Source: Meinhardsimonia xiamenensis (GTDB taxonomy: Bacteria; Pseudomonadota; Alphaproteobacteria; Rhodobacterales; Rhodobacteraceae). From it: a stretch of DNA of 64,000 bases. This document shows, piece after piece, positions 31,583 through 41,052 of the stretch. The stretch spans positions 124,001 through 188,000 of the forward strand of contig NZ_FNFV01000005.1 of NCBI RefSeq assembly GCF_900102905.1, in the 5' to 3' direction. The notes under the pieces are model-generated. The model worked only from the letters and a program-made list of their open reading frames with translations, had not been told where the DNA came from and made no database searches. The position numbers and the translations under genes are program-made. Position 1 is the stretch's first letter. Each line of letters starts with the position of its first letter.

Positions 31583-32950
31583 GTGGGCAGGAAGGGGGCA
31601 GCCGTGGTCGCGCGGAAAGAGGGGCTGAGTGAAAACGCGGGCGGCGCGGGGCGCGGGCTGACGCGCGCGTTGGGCGTCGCGGCGCTCTTGGCGCTGGCCG
31701 CCTGCGGGCAGGGCGAGGACATTCTTCCCGGCGAGCGGCTCAACATCCGCCCCGAACTGGCGGAAGCCGCGCCGATCGGCGCGATGCCGTTCTCCGCACC
31801 CGCCCCGGAGGTCAACCGCGCCTGGAGCCAGCGGGGCGGCAATGCCGCCCACCATCAGGAGCATCTCGCGCTTGCCCGCGAGCTGACCCGCCTGTGGTCG
31901 GCCGACATCGGCGCCGGCAACAGCCGCAAGCACCGCATCACCGCGCAGCCGGTGGTGGCGGGCGGGCGCATCTACACCCTCGATGCCCGCGCCACGGTGA
32001 CCGCCACGACAAGCGCGGGCGAGACGCTCTGGCAGGCCGATCTCACCCCGCCGTCCGACCGGGCAGGGGACGCCTCGGGCGGCGGCCTTGCGGTTTCCGG
32101 CGACACCGTCTTCGCGACATCGGGCTTCGGGCGTCTTGTGGCGCTCGACGCCGCGACCGGGGCGCAACGCTGGGTGCAGGAGCTCGAGGCGCCCGCGACC
32201 GGTGCGCCCACCGTGCATGACGGGCTCGTCTACGTGGCAACGCGCGACAGCCGCGGCGTGGCGGTCAGGGCCGACAACGGCCGGGTTGTCTGGGAGCTGA
32301 CGGGAATCGAGTCGCTCACCGGCGTCGGCGGTGGCGCCAGCCCGGCGATCGGCGGTAGCCGGGTGGTCTTCCCGTTCCCCTCGGGCGAGCTGGTCGCGGC
32401 GCTGCGGCAGGGCGGGGTGCGGCTGTGGAGCTCGGTGGTCGGGGGGCGGCGCAAGGGCCGCGCCTATGCCAACCTGTCCGACATCGCGGCCGATCCGGTG
32501 GTGGCGGGCGAGACCGTCTATGTCGCCAACGCCTCGGGCCGCGCCGTGGCGCTTGACCTCAATTCCGGCGAGCGGATCTGGACGGCGCGCGCGGGCACGG
32601 TCGAGCCGGTCTGGGTGGCGGGCGGTTCGGTCTTCATGGTCACCGATCTGAACGAGCTGGTCCGGCTTGACGCGGCCACGGGGGCACTGATCTGGAAAAC
32701 GGAGCTGCCCTTCTACCGGCGCGAGAACCCGCGCCGGCGCGAGACCATCACCGCGCATTGGGGCCCGGTGCTGGCCGGCGGGCGGCTCCTTCTGGTGTCG
32801 AGCGACGGGCGGCTGCGCAGCTTTGATCCGGAGACGGGCGAGGCGCTCGGTGCACTCGAGCTGCCGGCGGGCGCCGCGGCCGGCGTCGCCATTGCCGACG
32901 CGACGCTCTATGTGGTCACCAGCGACGGGCGGCTGCACGCCTATCGCTGA
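31583..32950 (+). CDS. bamB: Outer-membrane assembly lipoprotein BamB (PQQ-type beta-propeller)
   Basis: A 455-residue lipoprotein with a lipobox LALAACGQG and repeated PQQ-like propeller blades (GGRIYTLDARATVTATTS, FGRLVALDAATGAQRW, SGRAVALDLNSGERIW, DGRLRSFDPETGEALG). BamB scaffolds BamA in the beta-barrel assembly machine. The precise start is unsure: GTG codons at 31583 and 31604 are both possible, since the first 25 residues are not conserved. It is longer than the E. coli protein mainly through an N-terminal linker. Confidence 0.92.
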   Translation: MGRKGAAVVARKEGLSENAGGAGRGLTRALGVAALLALAACGQGEDILPGERLNIRPELAEAAPIGAMPFSAPAPEVNRAWSQRGGNAAHHQEHLALARELTRLWSADIGAGNSRKHRITAQPVVAGGRIYTLDARATVTATTSAGETLWQADLTPPSDRAGDASGGGLAVSGDTVFATSGFGRLVALDAATGAQRWVQELEAPATGAPTVHDGLVYVATRDSRGVAVRADNGRVVWELTGIESLTGVGGGASPAIGGSRVVFPFPSGELVAALRQGGVRLWSSVVGGRRKGRAYANLSDIAADPVVAGETVYVANASGRAVALDLNSGERIWTARAGTVEPVWVAGGSVFMVTDLNELVRLDAATGALIWKTELPFYRRENPRRRETITAHWGPVLAGGRLLLVSSDGRLRSFDPETGEALGALELPAGAAAGVAIADATLYVVTSDGRLHAYR

Positions 32951-33061
32951 CCGGCACGGGCGCGCCGAGGGCGCGGGGCGCGCGGCTTCGCGGGCGGTGC
33001 TTGAGCCGGGCGCCGCGAGGTCATATGTGCTGGCGGCCTGAGAGTTGCGGGAGCCTGTGCG

Positions 33062-34528
33062 ATGTCATTCACCGTGGCCATAGTCGGTCGGCCCAATGTG
33101 GGAAAGTCGACGCTGTTCAACCGGCTGGTGGGCAAGCGCCTGGCGCTCGTCGATGACCGCCCGGGCGTGACGCGCGACCTCAGGGAGGGAGAGGCGCGCC
33201 TGGCCGGGCTGCGTTTTACCGTGATCGACACCGCAGGTCTCGAGGATGCCACCGATGACAGCCTTCAGGGCCGCATGCGCCGGCTGACCGAGCGCGCCGT
33301 CCGCATGGCCGATGCCTGCCTGTTCCTCGTCGATGCGCGCGCCGGCATCACGCCGCTTGACCGCGAGCTTGCGCAGATGCTGCGCCGGGCGGAGGCGGAT
33401 GTGATTCTCGTCGCCAACAAGGCCGAGGGCGCGGCGGGCGAGGCGGGCGCGCTCGAGGCCTACGAGCTCGGGCTTGGCGAGCCGATCCGCATCTCGGCCG
33501 AACATGGCGAGGGCATGGGCGACCTTGCCGCAGCCCTGCACCCGCTGATCGAGACCTCGGAGCAGCAGACCGGGCAGGCGGAGGCGGCGGCGCCGCGCAC
33601 CGATGTCGCCGTGGCGGAGGGCGACGAGACGGCCTATGCGGCGCCGACGCGCAGCCACCCGCTGCAGATTGCCGTGGTGGGGCGGCCCAACGCCGGAAAG
33701 TCCACGCTGGTCAATGCCATTCTCGGCGAGGAGCGGCTTCTGACCGGCCCCGAGGCCGGCATCACCCGCGATGCGATTTCCGTTTCCGCCGACTGGGGCG
33801 GGGTTCCGGTGCGCATCTTCGACACCGCCGGCATGCGCAAGCGCGCCCGCGTGCAGGACAAGCTGGAGAAACTCTCGGTCGCCGACGCGCTCAGGGCGGT
33901 GCGCTTCGCCGAGGTGGTGGTGGTGGTCATCGATGCCCAGGCACCTTTCGAGACGCAGGATCTGCGCATTGCCGATCTCGCCGAACGGGAAGGGCGCGCC
34001 GTGGTCGTCGCCGTCAACAAGTGGGACCTCGTCGAGGACAGGCAGGCAAGGCTCGCCGAGCTTCGCGAGGCCTTCGAGCGCCTGCTGCCGCAGCTGCGGG
34101 GCGCGCCGCTGGTCACCGTCTCGGCGCTGACCGGAAAGGGGCTGGAGCGGCTGGTTGAGGCGGTGACACGAGCGCACGAGGTGTGGAACCGGCGCGTGCC
34201 GACAGCGGCGCTCAACCGCTGGCTGGCGGAGGTCGTCGCCGCGCATCCGCCGCCGGCGCCGGGGGGGCGGCGCATCCGCCTGCGTTATGCAACGCAGGTC
34301 AAGACCCGCCCGCCGGGCTTCGTCATCATGTGCTCGCGTCCCGACGAGCTGCCGGACTCCTACCGCCGCTACCTCGTCAACGCGTTGCGGGAGGATTTCG
34401 ACATGCCGGGCACCCCGATTCGGCTCACCCTGCGCAGCCAGGCGGAAAAGAATCCCTTCCGCGGCAGGCGCAAGCCCGGCCCCTCGAGCCTGCGCAAGCA
34501 TCTCGAGCGCGGCGCGCGGCGCGGCTGA
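33062..34528 (+). CDS. der: Ribosome biogenesis GTPase Der (EngA)
   Basis: A 488-residue protein with two consecutive G domains. G domain 1 has [14 protein letters not shown] and DTAGLED; G domain 2 has [22 protein letters not shown] and NKWDLV. A C-terminal KH-like domain follows ([20 protein letters not shown]). G domain 1 has NKAEG where NKxD is usual, which is common in Der. It acts in 50S subunit assembly. It lies 111 bases after bamB. Confidence 0.97.
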   Translation: MSFTVAIVGRPNVGKSTLFNRLVGKRLALVDDRPGVTRDLREGEARLAGLRFTVIDTAGLEDATDDSLQGRMRRLTERAVRMADACLFLVDARAGITPLDRELAQMLRRAEADVILVANKAEGAAGEAGALEAYELGLGEPIRISAEHGEGMGDLAAALHPLIETSEQQTGQAEAAAPRTDVAVAEGDETAYAAPTRSHPLQIAVVGRPNAGKSTLVNAILGEERLLTGPEAGITRDAISVSADWGGVPVRIFDTAGMRKRARVQDKLEKLSVADALRAVRFAEVVVVVIDAQAPFETQDLRIADLAEREGRAVVVAVNKWDLVEDRQARLAELREAFERLLPQLRGAPLVTVSALTGKGLERLVEAVTRAHEVWNRRVPTAALNRWLAEVVAAHPPPAPGGRRIRLRYATQVKTRPPGFVIMCSRPDELPDSYRRYLVNALREDFDMPGTPIRLTLRSQAEKNPFRGRRKPGPSSLRKHLERGARRG

Positions 34529-34597
34529 GGGGCGCAGGGCTTCGAGGAGCGCCCGTGCGCGCCTCGGGCGGGGAAATCCGAAGCGGGGTGACGGAAA

Positions 34598-34978
34598 TCA
34601 GGGCTCGCCGCGGTCGGCGGCGAGCTCCTCGACATCCCTGAAGCGGATCGACTCGCCGCAGCCGCAGGCATCGACGACATTGGGATTGCGGAAGCGGAAG
34701 CCGGACTCGAGAAGCGAGGTCTCGTAGTCGATCTCGGTGCCGAAGAGGAACATCTGCGCCATCGGCGCGATGGCGACCACGGCGCCGTCCTGCTCGACGA
34801 CCTCGTCATTCGGGTCGAGCTCGCGGACATAGTCCATGGTGTATTCCATGCCCGCGCAGCCCCCCTTCTTGACGCCGATGCGCAAGCCCTTCGCGCCCTC
34901 GCGCTCCATCAGCCTGCGGATCTGGGCCGCCGCCGCCGGGGTGAGCGTCACGGCCTGCTTGCCGGGAATTCCGAACAT
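34598..34978 (-). CDS. sufA: A-type Fe-S cluster carrier (SufA/IscA/HesB family)
   Basis: A 126-residue HesB-type protein with the three ligand cysteines in KKGGCAGMEY and ACGCGESI. The N-terminal TLTPAAAAQIRRLM and LFGTEIDYETSLLESGF are highly typical. It accepts clusters from the SUF scaffold and passes them to targets. Assignment to SufA over ErpA rests on overall pattern and the sufT-like gene nearby. Length is slightly above the usual ~110-120 because of a C-terminal tail. Confidence 0.88.
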   Translation of the reverse strand: MFGIPGKQAVTLTPAAAAQIRRLMEREGAKGLRIGVKKGGCAGMEYTMDYVRELDPNDEVVEQDGAVVAIAPMAQMFLFGTEIDYETSLLESGFRFRNPNVVDACGCGESIRFRDVEELAADRGEP

Positions 34979-35004
34979 GGGTTGCCTCCTGTTGCGGGGG
35001 AAAT

Positions 35005-35721
35005 CTAGCGGCTTGCGGGCAGGAGTCCAACGGCCGGCAGCCGCTCGGCCAGCGCCAGGGTGGCGTAGGCCGTCGCCAGTGCCCAGCCGAAGGAGGCGAG
35101 CGTGCCGACGATGACATACTCGCCAGCGCGCTGGTCGCGCGAGGAGACCTCGAAGCGCAGCACGGATTTCGCCGCGATCAGGAACCCGATGGCCGCGGGC
35201 TGCCCGACCATCACCAGAAGGAAGATCAGCCCGCGTTCCAGCATGCCGATCAGCATGCCGCCGCCCGTGAGCCCGCGCGGCAGATCCTCCACCGCCAGCG
35301 GCGCCATCAGGAATTCCACCGCGAAGCCGCCGGCGCGGGTTGCAAGGATCAGCCCCGCGGCCAGCGCCATCGCCCCCGGCGCCCAGTCGAGTCGCGCCCA
35401 GAGCCCGCCGGCCCAGAGATCCGGGACCAGCACCGCCGCCGCGATCAGCGTGGCGAGGTGTGCAGCCTGGTCGCCGAGAAAACGCGCCAGCCCGCGCGGC
35501 AGATGCGCCTTCACGGCGTCGATGACCACATGCGCCGCGGTCAGCACCGCGACTTCCCAGGCGTCGATCCGGCCCAGCGCGGCGGCGGCGGTGACAAGCA
35601 CAACGAGCCCGTGCAGCGCCAAGGCAGCGGGGCGGCGCTTGTTGGCGACCATCCAGCGCGATTGCAGCACGAAATCGGCCAGAGCATGGGCGAGGAGGAG
35701 CGCGGCGAAAGTCTCGATCAT
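35005..35721 (-). CDS. DUF3307 integral membrane protein (SatE-like partner)
   Basis: A 238-residue membrane protein with about seven hydrophobic segments. The N-terminal ETFAALLLAHALADFVLQSRW and a following HxxxD-type segment (TAAHVVIDAVKAHL) are characteristic of DUF3307. The ATG at 35721 overlaps the satD stop (ATGA), so the two are translationally coupled. DUF3307 proteins recur beside SatD-like regulators, but their biochemical activity is not known. Confidence 0.87.
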   Translation of the reverse strand: MIETFAALLLAHALADFVLQSRWMVANKRRPAALALHGLVVLVTAAAALGRIDAWEVAVLTAAHVVIDAVKAHLPRGLARFLGDQAAHLATLIAAAVLVPDLWAGGLWARLDWAPGAMALAAGLILATRAGGFAVEFLMAPLAVEDLPRGLTGGGMLIGMLERGLIFLLVMVGQPAAIGFLIAAKSVLRFEVSSRDQRAGEYVIVGTLASFGWALATAYATLALAERLPAVGLLPASR

Positions 35722-36368
35722 CTTGCGGCCTCCTGCTCCCGGGCAGCCTTTTCCCACAGGGCGAGCGCCTCCTTCAGCGCCTGTGCGCGGGCGCCGGACA
35801 GGCGATAGCTCACCGCCTGCTTGGAAATGCCAAGGACACCGCCGATCTCGGCCATCGTAGGACCGCGCGGGTCCAGCGCCAGGGCGGTGGCCTCCGCCTG
35901 TTGCGGGGTCCAGAGGCCGAAACGGTCCTCGACCAGCCGCACGACGGCGTGGTGCAGGGGGCCGATCCCTTTGCCGGCGATCGCCAGCAGCCGACGACGG
36001 GGCATCGCGTCAAGGCCGCGGCCCGACAGCTCGAACGCCGTGCCGGAGGCATCGGCAAGCGTTCCTGCGCCGACATGGCGCGCGGTGCCGATGCCGATGG
36101 AGACGCGCGTCATCAGGCCCTGCCCGGAGCCGCGCAGCCGGGCCACGATCACGCAGGCGGCGCGCAGCGCGAGGGACGGCTCGGCAACAAGGAACTGCCA
36201 GCCGTCGCCTCGGAACCGGGTGAAACGCGGGCGCGCGTCGCCCGACTGCCAGCCGGCGATGATCCGTGCGGTGTCGGCGAGGAGATCCATGGCCGCCTCG
36301 AGCCGGCTGGCGTCGGCCTCGGTCGAGTTGACAATGTCCCCGGTCAGAACGGCGACCTGCGTGCCCAT
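35718..36368 (-). CDS. SatD-like protein: nucleotidyl-cyclase-like sensor with C-terminal HTH
   Basis: A 216-residue protein. The N-terminal ~130 residues (QVAVLTGDIVNSTEAD, then FRGDGWQFLVAEPSLALRA) resemble a degenerate class III nucleotidyl cyclase/GGDEF-like fold, as in SatD. The C-terminal ~60 residues carry a clear HTH (GPTMAEIGGVLGISKQAVSY). It is coupled to the DUF3307 gene. The ATG lies six bases after a good -10 box, so its mRNA is probably leaderless. Palindromes over that promoter suggest that the protein controls its own operon. The ligand is unknown. Confidence 0.85.
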   Translation of the reverse strand: MGTQVAVLTGDIVNSTEADASRLEAAMDLLADTARIIAGWQSGDARPRFTRFRGDGWQFLVAEPSLALRAACVIVARLRGSGQGLMTRVSIGIGTARHVGAGTLADASGTAFELSGRGLDAMPRRRLLAIAGKGIGPLHHAVVRLVEDRFGLWTPQQAEATALALDPRGPTMAEIGGVLGISKQAVSYRLSGARAQALKEALALWEKAAREQEAAR

Positions 36369-36446
36369 GTCAAGAGGATACGCTTGACTTTCGACAAGTC
36401 AAGCGGTTTGGCTTTACCGATAGAAAGTCAAGTCGATATACTTGAC
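36369..36446 (-). promoter_or_regulatory. satD promoter with two palindromic operators; predicted leaderless start
   Basis: On the minus strand TTGACT (36402-36397) and TATCCT (36380-36375) are separated by 16 bases, and the satD ATG begins six bases after the -10. A perfect 10-bp-arm palindrome CGCTTGACTT-TCGAC-AAGTCAAGCG (36381-36405) covers the -35 and spacer. A second palindrome GTCAAGT-CGATAT-ACTTGAC lies at 36427-36446, and a further GTCAAG half-site at 36369 touches the start codon. The motif GTCAAG/CTTGAC therefore occurs five times in 78 bases. Confidence 0.68.
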
Positions 36447-36448
36447 AG

Positions 36449-36814
36449 TCACATGAACCCCAGTTCCAGCCGCGCGGCATCGGACATCATGTCCATGCCC
36501 CAAGGCGGGTCCCAGGTCAGCTCCACATCGACCTGTTTCACGCCCGGCACCGCGTTGACGGCCTCGGCGACCCAGCCGGGCATGTCTCCCGCCACAGGAC
36601 AGCCGGGCGCGGTGAGCGTCATGATGATGCGCACGGCATTCTCCTCGTCGATCTCGATGGTGTAGATCAGCCCCAGATCGAAGATGTTCACCGGAATTTC
36701 CGGATCATAGACCGTCCGGCAGGCCTCGGCCACCGCCTCGTAGAGGGGATGGTCGGTGCTCGAGGGTGCGATGAGCGGTGTGCCTTCCAGTCGCTCCGGC
36801 GTCTCTGCGGTCAT
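36449..36814 (-). CDS. sufT: SufT-like MIP18/DUF59 Fe-S assembly protein
   Basis: A 121-residue MIP18-family protein. The conserved core is VYDPEIPVNIFDLGLIY, then MTLTAPGCPVAGDMP with the reactive cysteine, and VDVELTWDPPWGMDMMSD. SufT proteins aid Fe-S maturation under high demand. The longer open frame upstream (to 38203) crosses tgt and is not used; the ATG at 36814 matches the usual length. It lies upstream of satD on the same strand and is separated by the operator region. Confidence 0.9.
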   Translation of the reverse strand: MTAETPERLEGTPLIAPSSTDHPLYEAVAEACRTVYDPEIPVNIFDLGLIYTIEIDEENAVRIIMTLTAPGCPVAGDMPGWVAEAVNAVPGVKQVDVELTWDPPWGMDMMSDAARLELGFM

Positions 36815-36958
36815 GCTGGCCTCTCTGGCAAATCCCGAGCGGAGATATAGGGATTTGGGGGGGCGAGGTCCAGCATCGCGGGCGCGGGCGGTGCCGGAGC
36901 GGCTCGCTGCCGGGGCATTCGGTTTGACAAAGCGTCGCGAGGGCGCAAATGGGGCGGC

Positions 36959-38086
36959 ATGTCTGGCTTTCGCTTCACCATTCACGCCACCGACGGCAAG
37001 GCGCGCACGGGTCTCATCGAGACCCCGCGCGGCGAGATCCGCACGCCCGCCTTCATGCCGGTGGGCACGGCCGGCACCGTGAAGGCGATGCTGCCGGAGA
37101 ACGTGCGCGCCACCGGGGCCGACATCATTCTCGGCAACACCTACCATCTGATGCTGCGCCCGGGCGCGGAGCGTATCGCCCGGCTTGGGGGCTTGCACCG
37201 CTTCATGAACTGGCCGCGCCCGATCCTCACCGACTCGGGCGGGTTTCAGGTGATGAGCCTGGCCGAGCTGCGCCGGATCGACGAGCGCGGCGTGACCTTC
37301 CAGAGCCACATCGACGGTGCGCGTCACGAGCTCACGCCCGAGCGGTCGATGGAAATCCAGCGGCTTCTGGGTTCCGACATCGTGATGGCCTTCGACGAGT
37401 GCCCCGCGCTGCCGGCGGACCGGGCGCGCATCGAGGAGTCGATGCGCCTGTCCATGCGCTGGGCGGCGCGCTCGCGCGAGGCCTTCGGCGAGCGGCCGGG
37501 ACATGCGCTGTTCGGCATCCAGCAGGGCGGGCTCGAGCGCGACCTGCGCGCCGAATCGGCCGAGGCGCTGAAGGCGATCGGCTTTGACGGCTATGCCATC
37601 GGCGGGCTGGCGGTGGGCGAGGGGCAGGCGGCGATGTTCGAGGTGCTCGACTATGCGCCCGACATGCTGCCCGCGGACCGGCCGCGCTACCTGATGGGCG
37701 TCGGCAAGCCCGACGACATCGTCGGTGCGGTCGTGCGCGGGGTGGACATGATGGATTGCGTGCTGCCCACCCGCTCGGGGCGGACGGGGCAGGCCTTCAC
37801 CCGGCGCGGCGTGGTCAACATCCGCAACGCCCGTCACCGCGACGACCCGCGCCCCCTTGACGAAGCCTGCGCGTGCCCGGCCTGCCGCAGCTACTCGCGC
37901 GCCTATCTGCACCATGTGGTGCGGGCGGGCGAGATCATCGGCGCGATGCTGATGACCTGGCACAACCTGCAATACTATCAGGATCTGATGGCGGGCCTGC
38001 GCGAGGCCATCGCCGGTGGTCGGCTCGATGCTTTCGTGGCGGAATTCGAGGCGCTCAGGGCCGAGGGCGACATCGAGCCGCTCTGA
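36959..38086 (+). CDS. tgt: tRNA-guanine(34) transglycosylase
   Basis: A 375-residue enzyme that swaps guanine 34 for preQ1 in tRNAs with GUN anticodons, including the Asn and Tyr tRNAs in this window. Motifs: [25 protein letters not shown] (substrate Asp), [28 protein letters not shown] with the nucleophile Asp, and the zinc site CACPACRS followed by a histidine in TWHNL. Length is normal. It is divergent from sufT. Confidence 0.97.
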   Translation: MSGFRFTIHATDGKARTGLIETPRGEIRTPAFMPVGTAGTVKAMLPENVRATGADIILGNTYHLMLRPGAERIARLGGLHRFMNWPRPILTDSGGFQVMSLAELRRIDERGVTFQSHIDGARHELTPERSMEIQRLLGSDIVMAFDECPALPADRARIEESMRLSMRWAARSREAFGERPGHALFGIQQGGLERDLRAESAEALKAIGFDGYAIGGLAVGEGQAAMFEVLDYAPDMLPADRPRYLMGVGKPDDIVGAVVRGVDMMDCVLPTRSGRTGQAFTRRGVVNIRNARHRDDPRPLDEACACPACRSYSRAYLHHVVRAGEIIGAMLMTWHNLQYYQDLMAGLREAIAGGRLDAFVAEFEALRAEGDIEPL

Positions 38087-38204
38087 GGGACCGCCGGCGG
38101 GCGTGTTGGCCTGGCGCCTCCGGCCGGCGTCCAGTCTCCCGATTGCATCTCGTGGGCGCATGCTACATGCATGTGCGGTGCTATCCAGAGGAGAGGGAGG
38201 CACG

Positions 38205-38447
38205 ATGAAGGCGCAGGTGGCGGGCCGTGAGCCGATTGCCGTGGATGTGATCGAGGGCAGGAGCTACTTCTGGTGTGCCTGCGGGCGGTCGAAGAGGCAG
38301 CCCTTCTGCGACGGCAGCCACAAGGGCACCGGGTTCGAGCCCCTCGAATGGACGGCCGACCGTTCGGGCAGAAAGTTCTTCTGCGCCTGCAAGCAGACCG
38401 CCACACCGCCCTTCTGCGACGGCAGCCACAGGAAGCTGGCCGACTGA
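38205..38447 (+). CDS. Double CDGSH iron-sulfur domain protein
   Basis: An 80-residue protein with two CDGSH motifs: WCACGRSKRQPFCDGSHKG and FCACKQTATPPFCDGSHRK. Each gives the Cys3-His ligation of a mitoNEET-type [2Fe-2S] cluster. Tandem forms of this size are common in proteobacteria; redox or cluster-transfer roles are presumed. GGAGAGGGAGG precedes the ATG. It converges on hpt with only 22 bases between stops; that gap is an uninterrupted run of GCCGGCC-type repeats. Confidence 0.93.
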   Translation: MKAQVAGREPIAVDVIEGRSYFWCACGRSKRQPFCDGSHKGTGFEPLEWTADRSGRKFFCACKQTATPPFCDGSHRKLAD

Positions 38448-38469
38448 TCCGCCGGCCGGCCGGCCCCGG

Positions 38470-39054
38470 CTAGCCGGCCGCGCCGCTCCGCGGGCCGGCG
38501 GTGGAATCGTCGTCCTCAGCCTCGAGAAAGCGCACCTTGCCGATGTAGGGCAGGTTGCGGTTGGCCTGGGCGAAGTCGATCCCGTAGCCGACAACGAATT
38601 CGTCGGGGATCTCGAAGCCCGTCCATGTGGCGCGGATGTCCACCTCGCGCCGCGAGGGCTTGTCGAGCAGCGCAATGGTTTCCAGCCGCCGGGGCCCGCG
38701 CGAGCGCAGCAGGTTCAGGACGTGGTGGAGGGTGAATCCCGTGTCCACGATGTCCTCCACCACCAGCACGTCGCGCCCGCCGATCTCGGAGGAGAGATCC
38801 TTCAGAATCCGCACTTCGCGGCTCGATTCCATCGCGTTGCCATAGGAGGAGGCCTCGAGGAAATCGACCTCCACGTTCATGTCGGCAAGCTCTCGCACGA
38901 GGTCGGCGATGAAGACGAAGGAGCCGCGCAGGAGGCCCACCACGATCAGCCGGTCGGTGCCGGCGAAATGGGCGCGGATCTCGCCGGCGAGCGCCTCCAC
39001 CCGCGCGGCGATTTCCTTGGCCGAGATCATCCGGTCGATCACATAAGGCCGCAT
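38470..39054 (-). CDS. hpt: Hypoxanthine phosphoribosyltransferase
   Basis: A 194-residue type I phosphoribosyltransferase of purine salvage. The PRPP-binding loop is [30 protein letters not shown] and a C-terminal [20 protein letters not shown] are characteristic. The acidic C-terminal tail after FLEAEDDDS is not conserved. The ATG at 39054 starts the conserved RPYVIDRMI; an earlier ATG adds seven residues. Confidence 0.95.
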   Translation of the reverse strand: MRPYVIDRMISAKEIAARVEALAGEIRAHFAGTDRLIVVGLLRGSFVFIADLVRELADMNVEVDFLEASSYGNAMESSREVRILKDLSSEIGGRDVLVVEDIVDTGFTLHHVLNLLRSRGPRRLETIALLDKPSRREVDIRATWTGFEIPDEFVVGYGIDFAQANRNLPYIGKVRFLEAEDDDSTAGPRSGAAG

Positions 39055-39135
39055 GCGGCTCCCTTTCCCTTGCATTCCGCGTCCGAGTTATCGAAATGAA
39101 CGGACATTGTCACCCGCCCGCAGCGCGAAGAGGCC

Positions 39136-39609
39136 ATGCCCCGACACGCCGAGACCCGCACCGTCCCCTGGAGCGCCGATGAGATGTTCGCGCTGGTGGC
39201 CGATGTCGCGCGCTACCCCGAGTTCCTGCCCTGGACGGCAGCGGCGCGCATCCGCTCGCGGCGCAAGGAGGGGGCGGTGGAGGTGATGGAGGCCGATCTC
39301 GTCATCTCCTTCAAGGTCTTTCGCGAGCGTTTCGGCAGCCGTGTGACGCTCAGGCCCGAGGAAGGCGTGATCGAGACGGAATATCTCGACGGCCCCTTCC
39401 GCTACCTGAGGTCGGAGTGGCGCTTTCGCGATCTGCCCGAGGGCGGCTCAGAGGTGAGCTTCTTCGTCGATTTCGAATTCCGCAACGCGATCCTGCAGAA
39501 GGTGATCGGCGTGGTGTTCAACGAGGCCATGCAGCGCGTGGTCGCGGCCTTCGAGCGGCGGGCGACCGAGCTCTATGGTCCGGGCCGCGCGGCGGCGGGC
39601 ATGAGCTGA
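39136..39609 (+). CDS. COQ10/RatA-type START-domain protein
   Basis: A 157-residue polyketide_cyc/START-fold protein. It has the N-terminal WSADEMFALVADVARYPEFLP and WTAAARI and the C-terminal helix FRNAILQKVIGVVFNEAMQRVVAAFE, split here as FRNAILQKVIGVVF and NEAMQRVVAAFE. Family members bind coenzyme Q (COQ10) or act on ribosomes (RatA). In alphaproteobacteria the ubiquinone-binding role is the more likely one. Confidence 0.92.
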   Translation: MPRHAETRTVPWSADEMFALVADVARYPEFLPWTAAARIRSRRKEGAVEVMEADLVISFKVFRERFGSRVTLRPEEGVIETEYLDGPFRYLRSEWRFRDLPEGGSEVSFFVDFEFRNAILQKVIGVVFNEAMQRVVAAFERRATELYGPGRAAAGMS

Positions 39610-39618
39610 GGGCGGGCG

Positions 39619-40935
39619 ATGGCCAGCGGCGTCACCGGGAGTCTCGCGCGCTTTGCGCTGACGCCGCTCGACACCTCGGCCGATGCGGCGCGGGCGATGC
39701 TGCGCCTGTCGCTTCTCGACTGGGCGGCGGTGGCGATTGCCGGGGCGGGCGAGCCGGTGGCGGGGATCGTGCGCGCGGCCGCGCTGGAGGAGGGCGGGCG
39801 CGCCGAGGCCACGGTGATCGGCACGGGCGTGCGGCTGCCCGCCCGCGCGGCCGCGCTCGTCAATGGCACGACGAGCCACGCGCTCGACTATGACGACACC
39901 CATTTCGCCCATATCGGCCATCCGTCGGTGGCGGTGATCCCGGCCGCGCTCGCCATGGCCGAGCGGGTCGGGGCAGGGGGCGCGGCGTTTCTCGAAGCGG
40001 CTCTTGTCGGGGTGGAGGCATCCATCCGCGTGGGTGTCTGGCTCGGGCGGTCGCACTATCAGGCCGGGTTTCACCAGACGGCGACGGCGGGCAGCTTCGG
40101 CGCGGTGCTCGCCGCGGCGCGGCTCGCGGGGCTCGACCGGGAAAGGATCGTTCACGCGCTCGGCCTCGCGGCCACGCGCGCCTCGGGGCTCAAGGCGCAG
40201 TTCGGCACCATGGGCAAGCCCTTCAACGCCGGCATCGCCGCGGCCAACGGGGTGGAGGCGGTGCTTCTCGCCGCGCGCGGCATGACCTCGCGCCCCGAGG
40301 CGCTCGACGGGCCTCAGGGTCTTGCCGCCACCCACCACGGCGAGGCCAACGACGCGGCTTTCGCCGGGCTCGGAGAGGAATGGCTGACGCTTGGCATCAG
40401 CCACAAGTTTCACGCCTGCTGCCACGGCACCCATGCCGCGCTCGAGGCCTTGCGGGAGGCGCGCGCGCAGGGCGCCGGGGACGCGGTTGAGGCGGTGGAA
40501 ATCGTGATCCACCCGCGCTGGCTCAACGTCTGCAACATCGCCGCGCCGGAAACCGGGCTCGAGGCCAAGTTTTCCTATCGGCTCACGGCGGCCATGGCGC
40601 TTGCCGGGCGCTCGACGGCGGCGCTCGAGAGCTTCTCCGATTCCGCCTGCGCCGACCCCGCGCTTGTCGCGTTGCGCGAGCGGGTGCGCGTGACGGCCGA
40701 GGAGGCGGTGCCCGAGACGGCCGCGCGCGTGCGCCTGCGCTTCGCCTCGGGCGAGGTTCGGGAGGCGTTTCACGACCTCTCCGAGCCGCGCACTCCGGCG
40801 GAGCTCCGGCCGCGCATCGCCGGCAAGGTGCTGGCGCTTTTGGGGGCGGAGCGGGCCGCGCGGCTTGTCGCAGCCGTCCCGGAGGGCGGTGCGGCGGATC
40901 TGCCCGCGCTTGCCGCCTGTCTCGCGGAAGCGTGA
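39619..40935 (+). CDS. MmgE/PrpD family protein
   Basis: A 438-residue member of the 2-methylcitrate dehydratase (PrpD)/aconitate decarboxylase superfamily. Recognisable segments: NGTTSHALDYDDTHFAHIGH, VGVEASIRVGVW, HQTATAGSFGAVLAAARLAG, AQFGTMGKPFNAGIAAANGV, and ISHKFHACCHGTHAALEA. No prpB or prpC is nearby, so a methylcitrate-cycle role is not supported and the substrate is unknown. It starts nine bases after the COQ10-type gene. Confidence 0.92.
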   Translation: MASGVTGSLARFALTPLDTSADAARAMLRLSLLDWAAVAIAGAGEPVAGIVRAAALEEGGRAEATVIGTGVRLPARAAALVNGTTSHALDYDDTHFAHIGHPSVAVIPAALAMAERVGAGGAAFLEAALVGVEASIRVGVWLGRSHYQAGFHQTATAGSFGAVLAAARLAGLDRERIVHALGLAATRASGLKAQFGTMGKPFNAGIAAANGVEAVLLAARGMTSRPEALDGPQGLAATHHGEANDAAFAGLGEEWLTLGISHKFHACCHGTHAALEALREARAQGAGDAVEAVEIVIHPRWLNVCNIAAPETGLEAKFSYRLTAAMALAGRSTAALESFSDSACADPALVALRERVRVTAEEAVPETAARVRLRFASGEVREAFHDLSEPRTPAELRPRIAGKVLALLGAERAARLVAAVPEGGAADLPALAACLAEA

Positions 40936-41052
40936 GCGCGCCGGCGCGTGGGTGCCGCCATCCCGCCTTGCCGCGCGCGCCCCGGCGGCCTAGTGTCTCG
41001 GCCAAGGCAGCCCCGGCAGGGCTGGCAGGCAAAATCCCTGAAAGGACATCAA

